Assembly (NCBI RefSeq): GCF_900108335.1
Contig: NZ_FNVT01000002.1
Coordinates: 613,620 to 677,619 of the forward strand
Length of the DNA stretch: 64,000 nt
Direction: 5' to 3'
From: Nonomuraea solani
GTDB taxonomy: Bacteria; Actinomycetota; Actinomycetes; Streptosporangiales; Streptosporangiaceae
Shown: positions 50,018 to 59,040 of the stretch, one piece after another
How positions within the stretch are numbered: the stretch's first letter is position 1
Layout of the letters: each line of letters opens with the position of its first letter
The notes under the pieces: generated by a model
The model's input: the letters and a program-made list of their open reading frames with translations, nothing else
What the model was told of the DNA's origin: nothing
Database searches by the model: none
Position numbers and translations under genes: made by a program

Positions 50018-50902
50018 ATGATCGAGTTGTGGTTCGCCGTCATCGCCTTCCTCTGGACCGGCTACTTCGTGCTGGAGGGCTTCGACTTCGGCGTCGGGAT
50101 GTTGTCGCCCGTCGTCAGCGGGAACGCCGACGAGCAGCGCGCCGGCCTGGAGACCATCGGCCCGGTGTGGGACGGGAACGAGGTCTGGCTGATCACCGCG
50201 GTCGGCGCCATGTTCGCCGCGTTCCCTGCCTGGTACGCGGGCGTGTTCAGCGCCTTCTACCTGCCGGTCACGCTGGTCCTGGTCGGCCTGATCGTGCGCG
50301 GCGTCGGGCTGGAGTGGCGCGGCAAGGTGGCCGACCCGTTCTGGTGCGATCTGGGCATCGTGGTGGGCAGCGCGCTGCCGGCGTTCCTGTGGGGCGCCGT
50401 CTTCGCCGACCTGCTGTTCGGCAGCGCGCTCGCGGCCCTGCTCGGCGGCATGTTCACGCTGACGGTGTGCGCCCTGCACGGCGCCGTCTTCCTGGCGCTC
50501 AAGACCACCGGTCCGGTACGCCGCCGCGCCAGGACCGCCGCCCTGGTCGCCGGCGCGGTGGTCATGCCGGTGGCCGTCGCCGCCCTGTCGGGCCTGGGCA
50601 CCTTCCCCGCCCTGGCCGCCATGGCGGCGCTGGCCGCGGCCGTCGCGCTGATCTGGCGGCGCAGGGAGGGCTGGGCGTTCACGGCCACGGCGGGCGCCAT
50701 CGTGCTGGCCACGCTGGCGGTCTTCATGGAGCTGCGGCTGCGGCCCCTGCCCGGCCTCACCCTGGCGGAGGCCGCGTCGGGCCCGTACACGCTGACGGTG
50801 CTGAGCTGGATCGGCCTGATCACCCTGCCGTTCATCCTGGTCTACCAGGGCTGGACGTACTGGGTGTTCAGAAAGCGCGTCCGCGTCACGGCCACCGCCT
50901 GA
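50018..50902 (+). CDS. cydB: Cytochrome bd oxidase subunit II
   Basis: 294 residues, about eight helices, N-terminus VIAFLWTGYFVLEGFDFGVGM with the family Glu/Asp pattern and GPVWDGNEVWLI. It is shorter than typical CydB (335-380), again the compact form. AGGAG precedes ATG 50018. No cydCD-type exporter gene follows; the assembly genes must be elsewhere. Confidence 0.94.
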   Translation: MIELWFAVIAFLWTGYFVLEGFDFGVGMLSPVVSGNADEQRAGLETIGPVWDGNEVWLITAVGAMFAAFPAWYAGVFSAFYLPVTLVLVGLIVRGVGLEWRGKVADPFWCDLGIVVGSALPAFLWGAVFADLLFGSALAALLGGMFTLTVCALHGAVFLALKTTGPVRRRARTAALVAGAVVMPVAVAALSGLGTFPALAAMAALAAAVALIWRRREGWAFTATAGAIVLATLAVFMELRLRPLPGLTLAEAASGPYTLTVLSWIGLITLPFILVYQGWTYWVFRKRVRVTATA

Positions 50903-50922
50903 CCCGCCTGGGCCGTCCCCCC

Positions 50923-50937
50923 TCCTTCTCAGAAGGA
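50923..50937. terminator. Dyad between convergent cydB and the LIV ATPase gene
   Basis: TCCTTCT-C-AGAAGGA in a 61-bp convergent gap. Stem stability is modest, so the terminator assignment is tentative. Confidence 0.35.
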
Positions 50938-50963
50938 CCTGTACCGAAGCGAGGGCGACGGGG

Positions 50964-51695
50964 TCAGGTCGCGGGAGCGCCTCCCAAGTACAGGCGCCCG
51001 AGCCGCGGGTCCGCGGCCAGTTCGCGCGCGGGACCGGAGATGTGCACCCGGCCGAGGTCGAGCACGCAGCCGACGTCGGCCATCTCCAGCGCCCGGCGCG
51101 CGTTCTGCTCCACCAGCAGCACCGCCACGCCCGTCCTGCGCATGAGGTCGATCTGGTCGAACACCACCTGCGTGTTACGCGGGTCGAGCCCCATCGACGG
51201 CTCGTCGAGCAGCACCACGGACGGCTCCAGCATCAGCGCGCGGGCGAACTCGACCTGCTTCTGCTGCCCGCCCGACAGCAGCCCGGCCATGCTGCCCCAC
51301 CGCTCGCCCACCACGGGGAACAGCTCCTTGACGGCCGCGATCCTGGTCTCCAGCTTGGCCTGGTCGCGGACGGTGAACCCGCCGAGCCGCACGTTCTCGG
51401 CCACGGTCATCTCGCGGAACACGCTGTGCCCCTGCAGCACGTGGGCCAGGCCCAGGCCGAGCAGCCGCTGCGGCGACAGCCCGGTCACGTCCTTCCCGGC
51501 CAGCAGCACCCGGCCCTCCCGGGGCACGAGCAGGCCGCTGGCGACCTTGAGCGCGGTGGACTTGCCGGCGCCGTTCGGGCCGACGAGGCAGACGACCTCG
51601 CCCGCGCGGACGGTGACGGCCAGCCCGCGCAGCACCGGCGCGGCCCTGCCGTACCCGGCGACGACGTCCTCCAGATTCAACACGACCTCAGACAC
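50964..51695 (-). CDS. LIV-type ABC transporter ATPase (LivF family), second operon
   Basis: 243 residues. Walker A VGPNGAGKST, signature LSGGQQKQVEFARALM, Walker B VVLLDEPSMGLDP and the H-loop VLLVEQNARRAL. It is the last gene of the five-gene transporter operon; its start overlaps the LivG-type stop by 8 nt. Confidence 0.94.
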   Translation of the reverse strand: MSEVVLNLEDVVAGYGRAAPVLRGLAVTVRAGEVVCLVGPNGAGKSTALKVASGLLVPREGRVLLAGKDVTGLSPQRLLGLGLAHVLQGHSVFREMTVAENVRLGGFTVRDQAKLETRIAAVKELFPVVGERWGSMAGLLSGGQQKQVEFARALMLEPSVVLLDEPSMGLDPRNTQVVFDQIDLMRRTGVAVLLVEQNARRALEMADVGCVLDLGRVHISGPARELAADPRLGRLYLGGAPAT

Positions 51696-52419
51696 CGAGA
51701 TACGCCTCCAGCACCCGCGGGTCCTCCTGGATGAGTGACGGCGGCCCCTCGGCGATGGGCGCGCCCCGGTCGAAGACGATCACGTGGTCGCACATGCCCA
51801 TCACCATGTCCATGTTGTGCTCGACGACGAGGAACGTGCGGCCTTCCGCGTTGAGGTCGCGGACGAGGCCGACGATCCGGTCGATCAGCGCCGGGTTGAC
51901 GCCGCCGGCCGGCTCGTCGAGCAGCACCAGCTCCGGTTCGGCCATGAGGACCGCGGCCAGCTCCAGGAGCTTCTGCTGCCCGTACGACAGGTCGCGGGCC
52001 TCGGCCTCCTCCAGGTGCTCGATGCCCATGCGGCGCAGCCAGTGGCGGGCCCGCTCGACCTCGCCCTTGTCGTGCAGCCCCGCCAGCAGCTCGCGCAGCC
52101 GGGTCCTGCGCACCGCGACCAGCATGTTCTCCATGACGGTCAGGCGCGGGAAGATCCGGCAGAGCTGGAAGGTGCGGCCGATGCCCGCGTGCGCGATCCG
52201 GTGCGGCGAGTGCCGGGTGATCTCGCGGTCGCGGTAGAGCACCCGGCCCGAGTCCGGCCGGATCATGCCGGTGATCAGGTTGAAGAACGTGGTCTTCCCG
52301 GAGCCGTTCGGCCCGATCAGGCCGTTGATCTTGCCGTCCCGCAACTCGACGGCGGCGCCGTCCACGGCGAGCACGCCGCCGAACGCCTTGGTCAGCCCCT
52401 CGGTACGCAGCGAGCTCAT
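51688..52419 (-). CDS. LIV-type ABC transporter ATPase (LivG family), second operon
   Basis: 243 residues. Walker A IGPNGSGKTTFFN, signature region LSYGQQKLLELAAVLM, Walker B LVLLDEPAGGVNP and LVVEHNMDMVM. ATG 52419 overlaps the LivM-type stop (ATGA). Confidence 0.94.
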   Translation of the reverse strand: MSSLRTEGLTKAFGGVLAVDGAAVELRDGKINGLIGPNGSGKTTFFNLITGMIRPDSGRVLYRDREITRHSPHRIAHAGIGRTFQLCRIFPRLTVMENMLVAVRRTRLRELLAGLHDKGEVERARHWLRRMGIEHLEEAEARDLSYGQQKLLELAAVLMAEPELVLLDEPAGGVNPALIDRIVGLVRDLNAEGRTFLVVEHNMDMVMGMCDHVIVFDRGAPIAEGPPSLIQEDPRVLEAYLGV

Positions 52420-53405
52420 CGCGTGACCCCCTGGAGTCGCTGGTCGGCGGTCTCGTCCGGGATGGAAGGCCCGCCGCGTTTCCCGGCGAACCTGGCCAGG
52501 ATGCCGTCCGGCATGAACAGCACGACGAGCACGAGCACCAGCCCGGTCGCGGTCAGGTGGATCTGCGTCTCACCGAGCGCGATGAGGAAGTATTCGCCCG
52601 CCGGGGCCACGATGAGCGCGCCGAGCAGCGGGCCGTACAGGTGCCGGACGCCGCCGAGCAGGCTCATGAGCACCATGTACGAGCCGATGAGGATGGAGAA
52701 GACGAAGATCGGGTCGAGGCTGCCGAACCAGAGCGCGTACAGCCCGCCGGCCAGCGCCACGAACAGGGCGGACAGGGCGAAGGCGGTCACCTTGTACGCC
52801 CCGGTGGGCACGCCGAGCGACTCGGCCTTGTCCTCGTCCTCCCTGATGGCCCGCAGGCCCGCGCCGAACCGGGAGCGGGAGATGTACCACCAGGACAGCA
52901 GCGCGAGACCGAGCAGGGCCAGGAACAGGTAGAAGAACACCATGTGCGTCTGGCCGCGATGCAGGTCGGGGAAGGGCGAGGGCACCTGGAGGCCGGTGGA
53001 GCCGCCGGTGAGCGAGCGCCAGCCCTGCACGACCAGGTTCATCATCGACACGAGCGCGATGGAGACGATCACGAAGGACGCGCCGCGCACCCGTACGGCG
53101 GCGATGCCGACGCCGACGGCGAAGACCGTGACGAGCAGCGCCGAGCCGAGCAGGGCCACGACCCACGGCACGTCCAGGCGCACGACGAGCAGCCCGGTGC
53201 CGTACGCGCCCAGCCCGAAGAACGCCGAGTGGCCGAGCGAGACGTAACCGGTGAAGCCGCCGAGCAGGTTCCAGGAGGTGGACATGGCGGCGTACATGAC
53301 GGTCAGCGCGCCCGCGTACACGAGGTAGTAGTTGGGCACCAGGAACGGATAGGCCAGCGCCAGCGCGCCGACCAAGAACGGGAGCCCTCTAGAAACGGTG
53401 CGCAA
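52416..53405 (-). CDS. LIV-type ABC transporter permease (LivM family), second operon
   Basis: 329 residues, about nine helices. NLLGGFTGYVSLGHSAFFGLGAY is the LivM hallmark, and the cytoplasmic loop RFGAGLRAIREDEDKAESLGV is the ATPase-docking EAA-like region. Overlaps the LivH-type gene by 17 nt. Confidence 0.94.
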   Translation of the reverse strand: MRTVSRGLPFLVGALALAYPFLVPNYYLVYAGALTVMYAAMSTSWNLLGGFTGYVSLGHSAFFGLGAYGTGLLVVRLDVPWVVALLGSALLVTVFAVGVGIAAVRVRGASFVIVSIALVSMMNLVVQGWRSLTGGSTGLQVPSPFPDLHRGQTHMVFFYLFLALLGLALLSWWYISRSRFGAGLRAIREDEDKAESLGVPTGAYKVTAFALSALFVALAGGLYALWFGSLDPIFVFSILIGSYMVLMSLLGGVRHLYGPLLGALIVAPAGEYFLIALGETQIHLTATGLVLVLVVLFMPDGILARFAGKRGGPSIPDETADQRLQGVTR

Positions 53406-54270
53406 GCCGGCCTCCGAAGAACCCCTGGGGACGGACGAGCAGGGCCAGGAAGAGGAAGACGTAGAACATCATCGTGGCCCAGGTGGCGTCCACGGTGACG
53501 AGCACGAGACCCTCGACCACGCCCAGCATGACGGCCGCCAGCGCGGCGCCCACGACGCTGCCCAGGCCGCCGACCACGATGATGGCCATCAGCTTGCCGA
53601 TCCACACCCAGTGCGAGGCGGGGAAGAACGGCGTGATCAGGGCCAGCACCGTGCCGCCGACGGCGGCGGTGGCCAGGCCCACGCCGAAGCCGTAGCCGGC
53701 GACGCGCTCGGTCTGGATGCCGACGAGCCTGGCGGCCTCGCGGTGCTGGATCGTGGCCCGCAGCGACTGCCCGAACCTGCTCTTGATCAGCACCGCGAAC
53801 AGCACGGCGAGGGTGAGCGCGGCCACCCCGAACGCGATGATCTTGTCGTAGGGGAGGTGCACGCCGCCGATGGTCAGGGACCTGGTCGCGTACTCCATGC
53901 TGACCGACTTGTACGAGCCGGTGTAGAACGTGCCGAGCAGCCCCTCGATGGTCAGCGCGATGCCGAACGTGAGCAGCACCGACATCATGGCCAGGTTCTC
54001 GGGCGCCAGGCGGGCGATGAGCAGCCGCTGCACGGCCACGCCCAGCGCGAAGAAGAGCGGCACCGTCAGCGGCAGCGCCAGGAACGGGTCCACGCCGAAC
54101 ACGGTGTGCACGGTGTAGGTCAGGTACGCGCCCAGGAACAGGAACGCCGGATGCGCCACCATGACCACCCGCATCACACCGAAGTACAGGGACAGCCCCG
54201 AGGCCAGCAGCGCGTAGAGCCCGCCGGTCAGCACCCCCAGGGCCAGTCCCTGCAGGAGCAGGCTCACCAT
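53389..54270 (-). CDS. LIV-type ABC transporter permease (LivH family), second operon
   Basis: 293 residues, about eight helices: LTGGLYALLASGLSLYFGVMRVV, and the docking loop RFGQSLRATIQHREAARLVGI. ATG 54270 and GTG 54267 are both plausible starts; AAGGA abuts the former, and the latter gives a clean GTGA overlap with the binding-protein stop. The open frame further upstream is the antisense of the binding-protein gene. Confidence 0.92.
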   Translation of the reverse strand: MVSLLLQGLALGVLTGGLYALLASGLSLYFGVMRVVMVAHPAFLFLGAYLTYTVHTVFGVDPFLALPLTVPLFFALGVAVQRLLIARLAPENLAMMSVLLTFGIALTIEGLLGTFYTGSYKSVSMEYATRSLTIGGVHLPYDKIIAFGVAALTLAVLFAVLIKSRFGQSLRATIQHREAARLVGIQTERVAGYGFGVGLATAAVGGTVLALITPFFPASHWVWIGKLMAIIVVGGLGSVVGAALAAVMLGVVEGLVLVTVDATWATMMFYVFLFLALLVRPQGFFGGRLAHRF

Positions 54271-55493
54271 TCCTTCTTCGGGTAGACGATGTCGGCGGTC
54301 TTGGCCTGCTCGGGCAGGACGATCTCGACCTTGCCGTTCACGTACTGCTGGATCATGTGCGCCTGTTCCGGGCGTCCCTTGTCGTCGAACGACAGCGGCC
54401 CGACGACGGTCTCGAACGTGCCCTGCCTGATGTGCTCGGTCAGCTTGTCCTGGCATTCCTTGGTCGGGTCGACGCACTTGACCGCGTTCACGGCGCTCTC
54501 GACGATCTGGCCGACGGTGTAGCCGTTGGCCGCGTCCTCGTTGGCCTCGCCGTTGAACATCTCCTTGTACCGCTTGACCAGGTCCTGGTTGCCGGGGAAC
54601 GTGGCGGTGGCCGACCAGCCGACCGGCGAGACGATGTGCTCGACGGCGCCCTTGACCGCGGCGGGAAACTCCGCCAGCGTCGGCCCCGTCGAGAATGCCG
54701 CCAGCTTGGGCTGCACCTTCAGCTCCTGCAGCGCGCGGACCAGGCCAACCGAGTCCTCGAACTGCGTGCCGCCGACGACCAGGTCGGGCTTGGCCGCCGC
54801 GATCTTGGCCGCGATGGGCGAGAAGTCGGTGGTCTCGGGCGGGTAGACCTCGTCGACGACCGTCTTGATCCCGGCCGCGGCGAGCTTGTCGCGCAGCCCG
54901 TACGCGGTGCCCTGGGCGAAGGGGTCGTCCAGGCTCGCGTACGCCGCCGTCTTCGGCCGCTTGTCGGCGGGCAGCTTGGTGATGTAGTCGGCCAGGTAGT
55001 TGTAGTGGTCGCCGGCGATCGCAGGAGCCGCGTAGAACAGCCGCTTGAAGCCCTGCTCGAAGACCTCGGCGGCGGCCCCGGCGGGCTCCACGAACAGCAT
55101 GTTGTACGACTCGGCCACCTTCGCCGCCGGGATCACCAGCCGGGAGGAGAACGGCCCGAAGACCAGGTTGACCTTGTCCTGGGTGATGAGGGACTCGTAG
55201 TCCGAGCTGACCCGGTTGGGGTCGGAGGCGTCGTCACGGAAGATCAGCTCGACCTTCCTGCCGAGCAGGCCGCCCTTGGCGTTCACCCGGTCGGCCCAGA
55301 CCTGGTAGCCCTCCTGGATGCCCTTGCCCGGCTCCGAGAAGTCGCCGGTGAGCGGGAGCGAGATGCCGACCTTCACCGGCCCCTGCTGCTGCCCCGGCGA
55401 CTGCGCCGCGCCGGGTTCGTCGGTCTTCGCGCACGCGGTCAGCCCTAAGGCGCATATCGAGATGATCGCCAGACTCTTGGTAACTCGTGCCAT
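54264..55493 (-). CDS. LIV-type substrate-binding lipoprotein (LivK family)
   Basis: 409 residues. Lipobox LTAC with Cys21, then the periplasmic-binding fold of the Leu/Ile/Val class: VKVGISLPLTGDFSEPGKG, LIFRDDASDPNRVSSDYESLI, GPFSSRLVIPAAKVAE. First gene of the operon. It is divergent from a LacI regulator, with twin LacI operators in between, an arrangement normally seen for sugar uptake. The ligand may therefore be a sugar derivative rather than an amino acid (inference). The site upstream of ATG is a G5 run rather than GGAGG. Confidence 0.93.
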   Translation of the reverse strand: MARVTKSLAIISICALGLTACAKTDEPGAAQSPGQQQGPVKVGISLPLTGDFSEPGKGIQEGYQVWADRVNAKGGLLGRKVELIFRDDASDPNRVSSDYESLITQDKVNLVFGPFSSRLVIPAAKVAESYNMLFVEPAGAAAEVFEQGFKRLFYAAPAIAGDHYNYLADYITKLPADKRPKTAAYASLDDPFAQGTAYGLRDKLAAAGIKTVVDEVYPPETTDFSPIAAKIAAAKPDLVVGGTQFEDSVGLVRALQELKVQPKLAAFSTGPTLAEFPAAVKGAVEHIVSPVGWSATATFPGNQDLVKRYKEMFNGEANEDAANGYTVGQIVESAVNAVKCVDPTKECQDKLTEHIRQGTFETVVGPLSFDDKGRPEQAHMIQQYVNGKVEIVLPEQAKTADIVYPKKEW

Positions 55494-55523
55494 GGAGGAG
55501 ACCCCCGTCGAGAAGTGGCGGAG

Positions 55524-55549
55524 CGAAAGCGCTTTCGTAAGCGCTTTCG
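55524..55549. promoter_or_regulatory. Twin LacI-type operator in the divergent binding-protein/LacI promoter
   Basis: CGAAAGCGCTTTCG (55524-55537) is a perfect 14-bp palindrome; a second overlapping site GTAAGCGCTTTCG follows to 55549. A probable -10 for lacI, TACGAT, lies at 55552-55557. Repression of both directions is expected. Confidence 0.75.
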
Positions 55550-55596
55550 GTTACGATTACACGGGAATCCGCCCCGGACAAGGGGGTCCGCACCAC

Positions 55597-56637
55597 ATGA
55601 CAGAGCGATCTTCGCCTTCCTCGCCGCCGCGCCTGGTCGATGTGGCCAGGGCCGCGGGGGTCTCGCTGGCGACGGCCTCCCGCGCCATGACGGGCAGCAC
55701 GGGAGTGAGTGCCCAGCTCGCGGCGCATGTCCAGGCGATCGCCTCCGAGGTCGGCTACGTGCCCAATAGCCACGCGCGGGCGCTGGCCGGGGGGCAGGCG
55801 TCCATGGTGGGGCTGATCGTGCACGACGTCGGCGACCCCTACTTCGCCGAGATCGCCAGGGGTGTGCTGCGCGAGACCGAGAGCCGCGGCTTCCTGGCGC
55901 TGATCAGCCAGACCCAGCGCGACCCGCGCGCCGAGCTGGCCAGGGTCCGCGCGCTGCGCGCCCACCGGGTGACCTCGATCGTGCTGGCGGGCTCGGGCTA
56001 CGTCGAGGCGGGCGACGAGACCGCGCTGGCCGCCGAGCTGCGCTCGTTCACCCTGGCGGGCGGCCGGGCCGCCGTGATCGGCCGCCACCACCTGCCGGTG
56101 GACGCGGTGCTGCCCGACAACGCGGCCGGCGGCGCCACGCTCATGGGCCATCTCCTCGACCTGGGCCACCGCCGCCTGGGCGTGCTGGGCGGCCCGGCCA
56201 ACCTGACCACGGTCGAGGACCGGCTGGCCGGGCTGCGCACGGCCTACGGCGCGGCCGGGCTCGACTGGGCCTCGGTCCCGATGGTGCACGGCGACTTCAC
56301 CAGGGAGGGCGGCGCGGCGGCGACCGCCCGGCTCATGCGGGCGCACCCGGACCTGACGGCGGTCGTGGCGCTGAACGACCCGATGGCGGTGGGGGCGCTG
56401 TCGTGGCTGCTGAACCACGGGCGCCGGGTGCCCGAGGAGATCTCGGTGGCCGGGTTCGACGACGTCCCGCTGGCGCGTGACGTCTTTCCGGCGCTCACCA
56501 CGATCAGGCTGCCCATGGTGGGCATGGGCGAGCAGGCGCTGGAGCTGGTGCTCAAGCCGCCGGCCGCGCGGCCACGGCGCCGGCGCACCCGGCACGAGCT
56601 GGTGATCAGAGCCTCCACCGCCCCACCGGCCTCTTGA
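55597..56637 (+). CDS. LacI-family transcriptional regulator
   Basis: 346 residues. The helix-turn-helix and hinge LVDVARAAGVSLATASRAM ... VGYVPNSHARALAGGQ occupy 15-65, and the periplasmic-binding-like effector domain follows (GLIVHDVGDPYFAEI, GFDDVPLARDVFPALTTI). ATG 55597 matches the family start; the upstream open frame is rejected. Matching operators are found in front of the divergent transporter operon and of the secreted dehydrogenase gene, making it the local regulator of both and of itself. Confidence 0.93.
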   Translation: MTERSSPSSPPRLVDVARAAGVSLATASRAMTGSTGVSAQLAAHVQAIASEVGYVPNSHARALAGGQASMVGLIVHDVGDPYFAEIARGVLRETESRGFLALISQTQRDPRAELARVRALRAHRVTSIVLAGSGYVEAGDETALAAELRSFTLAGGRAAVIGRHHLPVDAVLPDNAAGGATLMGHLLDLGHRRLGVLGGPANLTTVEDRLAGLRTAYGAAGLDWASVPMVHGDFTREGGAAATARLMRAHPDLTAVVALNDPMAVGALSWLLNHGRRVPEEISVAGFDDVPLARDVFPALTTIRLPMVGMGEQALELVLKPPAARPRRRRTRHELVIRASTAPPAS

Positions 56638-56661
56638 CACTCCCTTTCGTCGGGTTACGAT
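56634..56661 (+). promoter_or_regulatory. Sigma70-type promoter for the secreted dehydrogenase
   Basis: TTGACA (56634-56639), 16 nt, TACGAT (56656-56661). The -35 overlaps the lacI stop codon. The ten bases GGTTACGATT around the -10 are repeated at 55549-55558 in the lacI promoter. Confidence 0.7.
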
Positions 56662-56677
56662 TCGCTAGTTTTGAAAG

Positions 56678-56702
56678 GAAAGCGCTTTCGAAAGCGCTTA
56701 CG
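56678..56702. promoter_or_regulatory. Twin LacI-type operator before the secreted dehydrogenase
   Basis: GAAAGCGCTTTC (56678-56689) overlaps a second site CGAAAGCGCTTACG (56689-56702), the same two site versions as at 55524-55549 in the opposite arrangement. It starts 17 nt after the -10, where bound repressor would block elongation. Confidence 0.75.
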
Positions 56703-56727
56703 GTGCAGGGCGAGAGGATTTCCCCCG

Positions 56728-59040
56728 ATGTCCGCCTTTCGCAAGTTAACGATCGCGACCGTCCTCCTGATGACCACCCTCTACGCTTCGCCGGCGAACG
56801 CCTGGGCCGAGCCGGTCCCGATCGACGATCCCATCCCCGAGAAGCCCGCCGCGTCGGCGCTCACGCTGACGCTGGAGGAGTTCGCCTCGTTCCCCAAGAC
56901 CGAGCCGACCCCGGCGCCGACCGACCAGCGGCTGGTCCGCTGGGCCCGGATCAACTACCTGGGTGAGCTGCCCGACGGCTCGCGCCGCCTGTACGCCAAC
57001 GACCTCAACGGCAAGCTCTACCTGCTCGGCAAGGACCGGCAGCCGCGTGAATACCTCGACGTCGCGGCCACGTTCGCGCCCGACTTCCTCTCGGGCCGCG
57101 GCCTGGGCAGCGGGTTCGGCTTCGCCGCCTTCCACCCCGACTTCGGCAGGAACGGCAAGTTCTACACCGTCCACACCGAGTGGGAAGCCGCGCTGACCAC
57201 GAAGACCCCGGACCTGACGCCCCAGCCGGGCACCCGGTTCCACGGCGTGATCACCGAGTGGACGGCCACCGACCCGAAGGCCGCCGTGTTCGCCGGCACC
57301 CGCAGGGAGGTGCTGCGGCTCGGCTTCTCCGGCCAGATCCACGGCATCCAGCAGATCGACTTCAACCCGGCCGCCCGCCGCGGCGACAAGGACTACGGCC
57401 TGCTCTACGTCGCCGCGGGCGACGGCGGCAGGGGCACCACCAGCGACGACCCGCAGAACCTGGCGATCCCACAGGGCAAGATCCTGCGCATCGACCCCGC
57501 CGGCACCAACAGCGCCAACGGCAAGTACGGCATCCCCGCCGCGAACCCGTTCGCCGGCCAGGAGGGCAGGCTCGGCGAGATCTACGCCTACGGCATGCGC
57601 GACCCGCACCGCTTCAGCTGGGACACGCGGGCCGGCGGCAACCGGTTGCTCCTCGGCCACATCGGCGAGCACGCCATCGAGGCCGTCTACGACGTCGGCG
57701 CGGGCGACAACCTGGGGTGGAGCGAGCGCGAGGGCCGCTTCGTCTACAACAGGGCCGACCGCTGCCACCTGTACACGCTGCCCGACGACGACGCGCAGTT
57801 CGGCTACAACTACCCGGTGGCCGCCTACGACCACGACCCGCCGCCCGGCCACCCGTGCACCGCCGACAGCGGCCACGCCATCGTCGGCGGCTTCGTCTAC
57901 CGGGGTGCCCGGCTGCCGCAGCTCCACGGCAAGTACCTGTTCGGCGACATCGTGGACGGCCAGGTGTTCTTCACCGTCGCGTCCCAGATGAAGAAGGGCG
58001 CCGGCCGGGCGCCGATGTACAAGCCGCGGCTGGTGGACTCGACCGGCAAGCAGGTGACCATGGCGGACCTGGCCGGCCACGCCCGGGTGGACCTGCGCTT
58101 CGGCCAGGACAACGCGGGTGAGCTCTACCTGCTGTCCAAGGCCAACGGCAAGATCTGGAAGGTCACGAAGGCGGCCTATCCGGCCGGCGTGCTGCCCACG
58201 TTCCGCCAGAACCTGGTGGCCTCCTACGACTTCGAGCACCCGCTGCCCGGCGACCCCGCCAAGGAGCAGGACCAGGGCACCTCCGGCAGCACCATCACGC
58301 TGGTCAACGGCGGCCAGGCGATGCGCGTGCCGGACAAGGCGTACCGGGGCAGCGGGAACGCGTTGCAGACCAGGCAGGTCGAACCGGCGACGGCGGGCAA
58401 CGACGACTGGAAGGCCGGCGTGTACGGCGAACCGGGCGTGCCCAGCCTGCGGGCCTTCAACGGCGTCAAGGCGACCACGATCATGGGCTGGTTCAAGATG
58501 CAGGGCCAGGGCCCCGCGCCCAACTCCAACACCGCCGACCCGGCCGACTACTACGGCGCGATCGGGCTGGCCGGGCTGCTCAGCGGCAACTCCCAGGGCC
58601 ACGACGTGCGAGCGCTGCTCGAACTGATCACGGTCAACGGCGAGCTGCGGGTGGTGGCGCTGGCCAGAAGGGTGGACGGCAGCAGTTCACAGACGTTCGC
58701 CGCGAACAAGCCGTGGCAGGAGATCCTGCCCCGCGACACGTGGGTGTTCCTCGCCGCCACGTACGACTTCGACACCGCGACCATGAAGCTGTACAAGAAC
58801 GGCAGGCCGCTCGACGGCTTCAACACGGTCACCGGCGACCCGTGGGGAGTCGAGGGCGATCCCGAGCCCGACGTCACCTCGGCCACCGACCCGAGAGGCA
58901 TCAAGATCGGCGGCAGCTACCCGCAGAACACCAGGGAGCAGAACCCCTGTGACTGCCGCATGGACGGCCTGATGTTCCTGGACCGGGCCGCGAGCCCGGC
59001 CGAGATCAGGGCCCAGTACGAGCTCGTCCGCCGGCGCTAG
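56728..59040 (+). CDS. Secreted PQQ-type sugar/sorbosone dehydrogenase with C-terminal LamG-like domain
   Basis: 770 residues. A signal peptide (about 1-27, ending ASPANAWA) is followed by a six-bladed propeller of the glucose/sorbosone dehydrogenase class: GLGSGFGFAAFHPDFGRNGKFY, HGIQQIDFNP, LYVAAGDGGRG, GKILRIDPAGTNS, YAYGMRDPHRFSWD and GGFVYRGARLPQLHGKYLFGD. From about 500 a concanavalin/LamG-like module follows (YDFEHPLPGD, TIMGWFKMQ, WVFLAATYDF). It should oxidise a sugar outside the cell using PQQ; the tail may bind polysaccharide. Start ATG 56728 follows GAGAGGA; the open frame upstream runs through the operator. Controlled by the adjacent LacI protein. Confidence 0.87.
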   Translation: MSAFRKLTIATVLLMTTLYASPANAWAEPVPIDDPIPEKPAASALTLTLEEFASFPKTEPTPAPTDQRLVRWARINYLGELPDGSRRLYANDLNGKLYLLGKDRQPREYLDVAATFAPDFLSGRGLGSGFGFAAFHPDFGRNGKFYTVHTEWEAALTTKTPDLTPQPGTRFHGVITEWTATDPKAAVFAGTRREVLRLGFSGQIHGIQQIDFNPAARRGDKDYGLLYVAAGDGGRGTTSDDPQNLAIPQGKILRIDPAGTNSANGKYGIPAANPFAGQEGRLGEIYAYGMRDPHRFSWDTRAGGNRLLLGHIGEHAIEAVYDVGAGDNLGWSEREGRFVYNRADRCHLYTLPDDDAQFGYNYPVAAYDHDPPPGHPCTADSGHAIVGGFVYRGARLPQLHGKYLFGDIVDGQVFFTVASQMKKGAGRAPMYKPRLVDSTGKQVTMADLAGHARVDLRFGQDNAGELYLLSKANGKIWKVTKAAYPAGVLPTFRQNLVASYDFEHPLPGDPAKEQDQGTSGSTITLVNGGQAMRVPDKAYRGSGNALQTRQVEPATAGNDDWKAGVYGEPGVPSLRAFNGVKATTIMGWFKMQGQGPAPNSNTADPADYYGAIGLAGLLSGNSQGHDVRALLELITVNGELRVVALARRVDGSSSQTFAANKPWQEILPRDTWVFLAATYDFDTATMKLYKNGRPLDGFNTVTGDPWGVEGDPEPDVTSATDPRGIKIGGSYPQNTREQNPCDCRMDGLMFLDRAASPAEIRAQYELVRRR

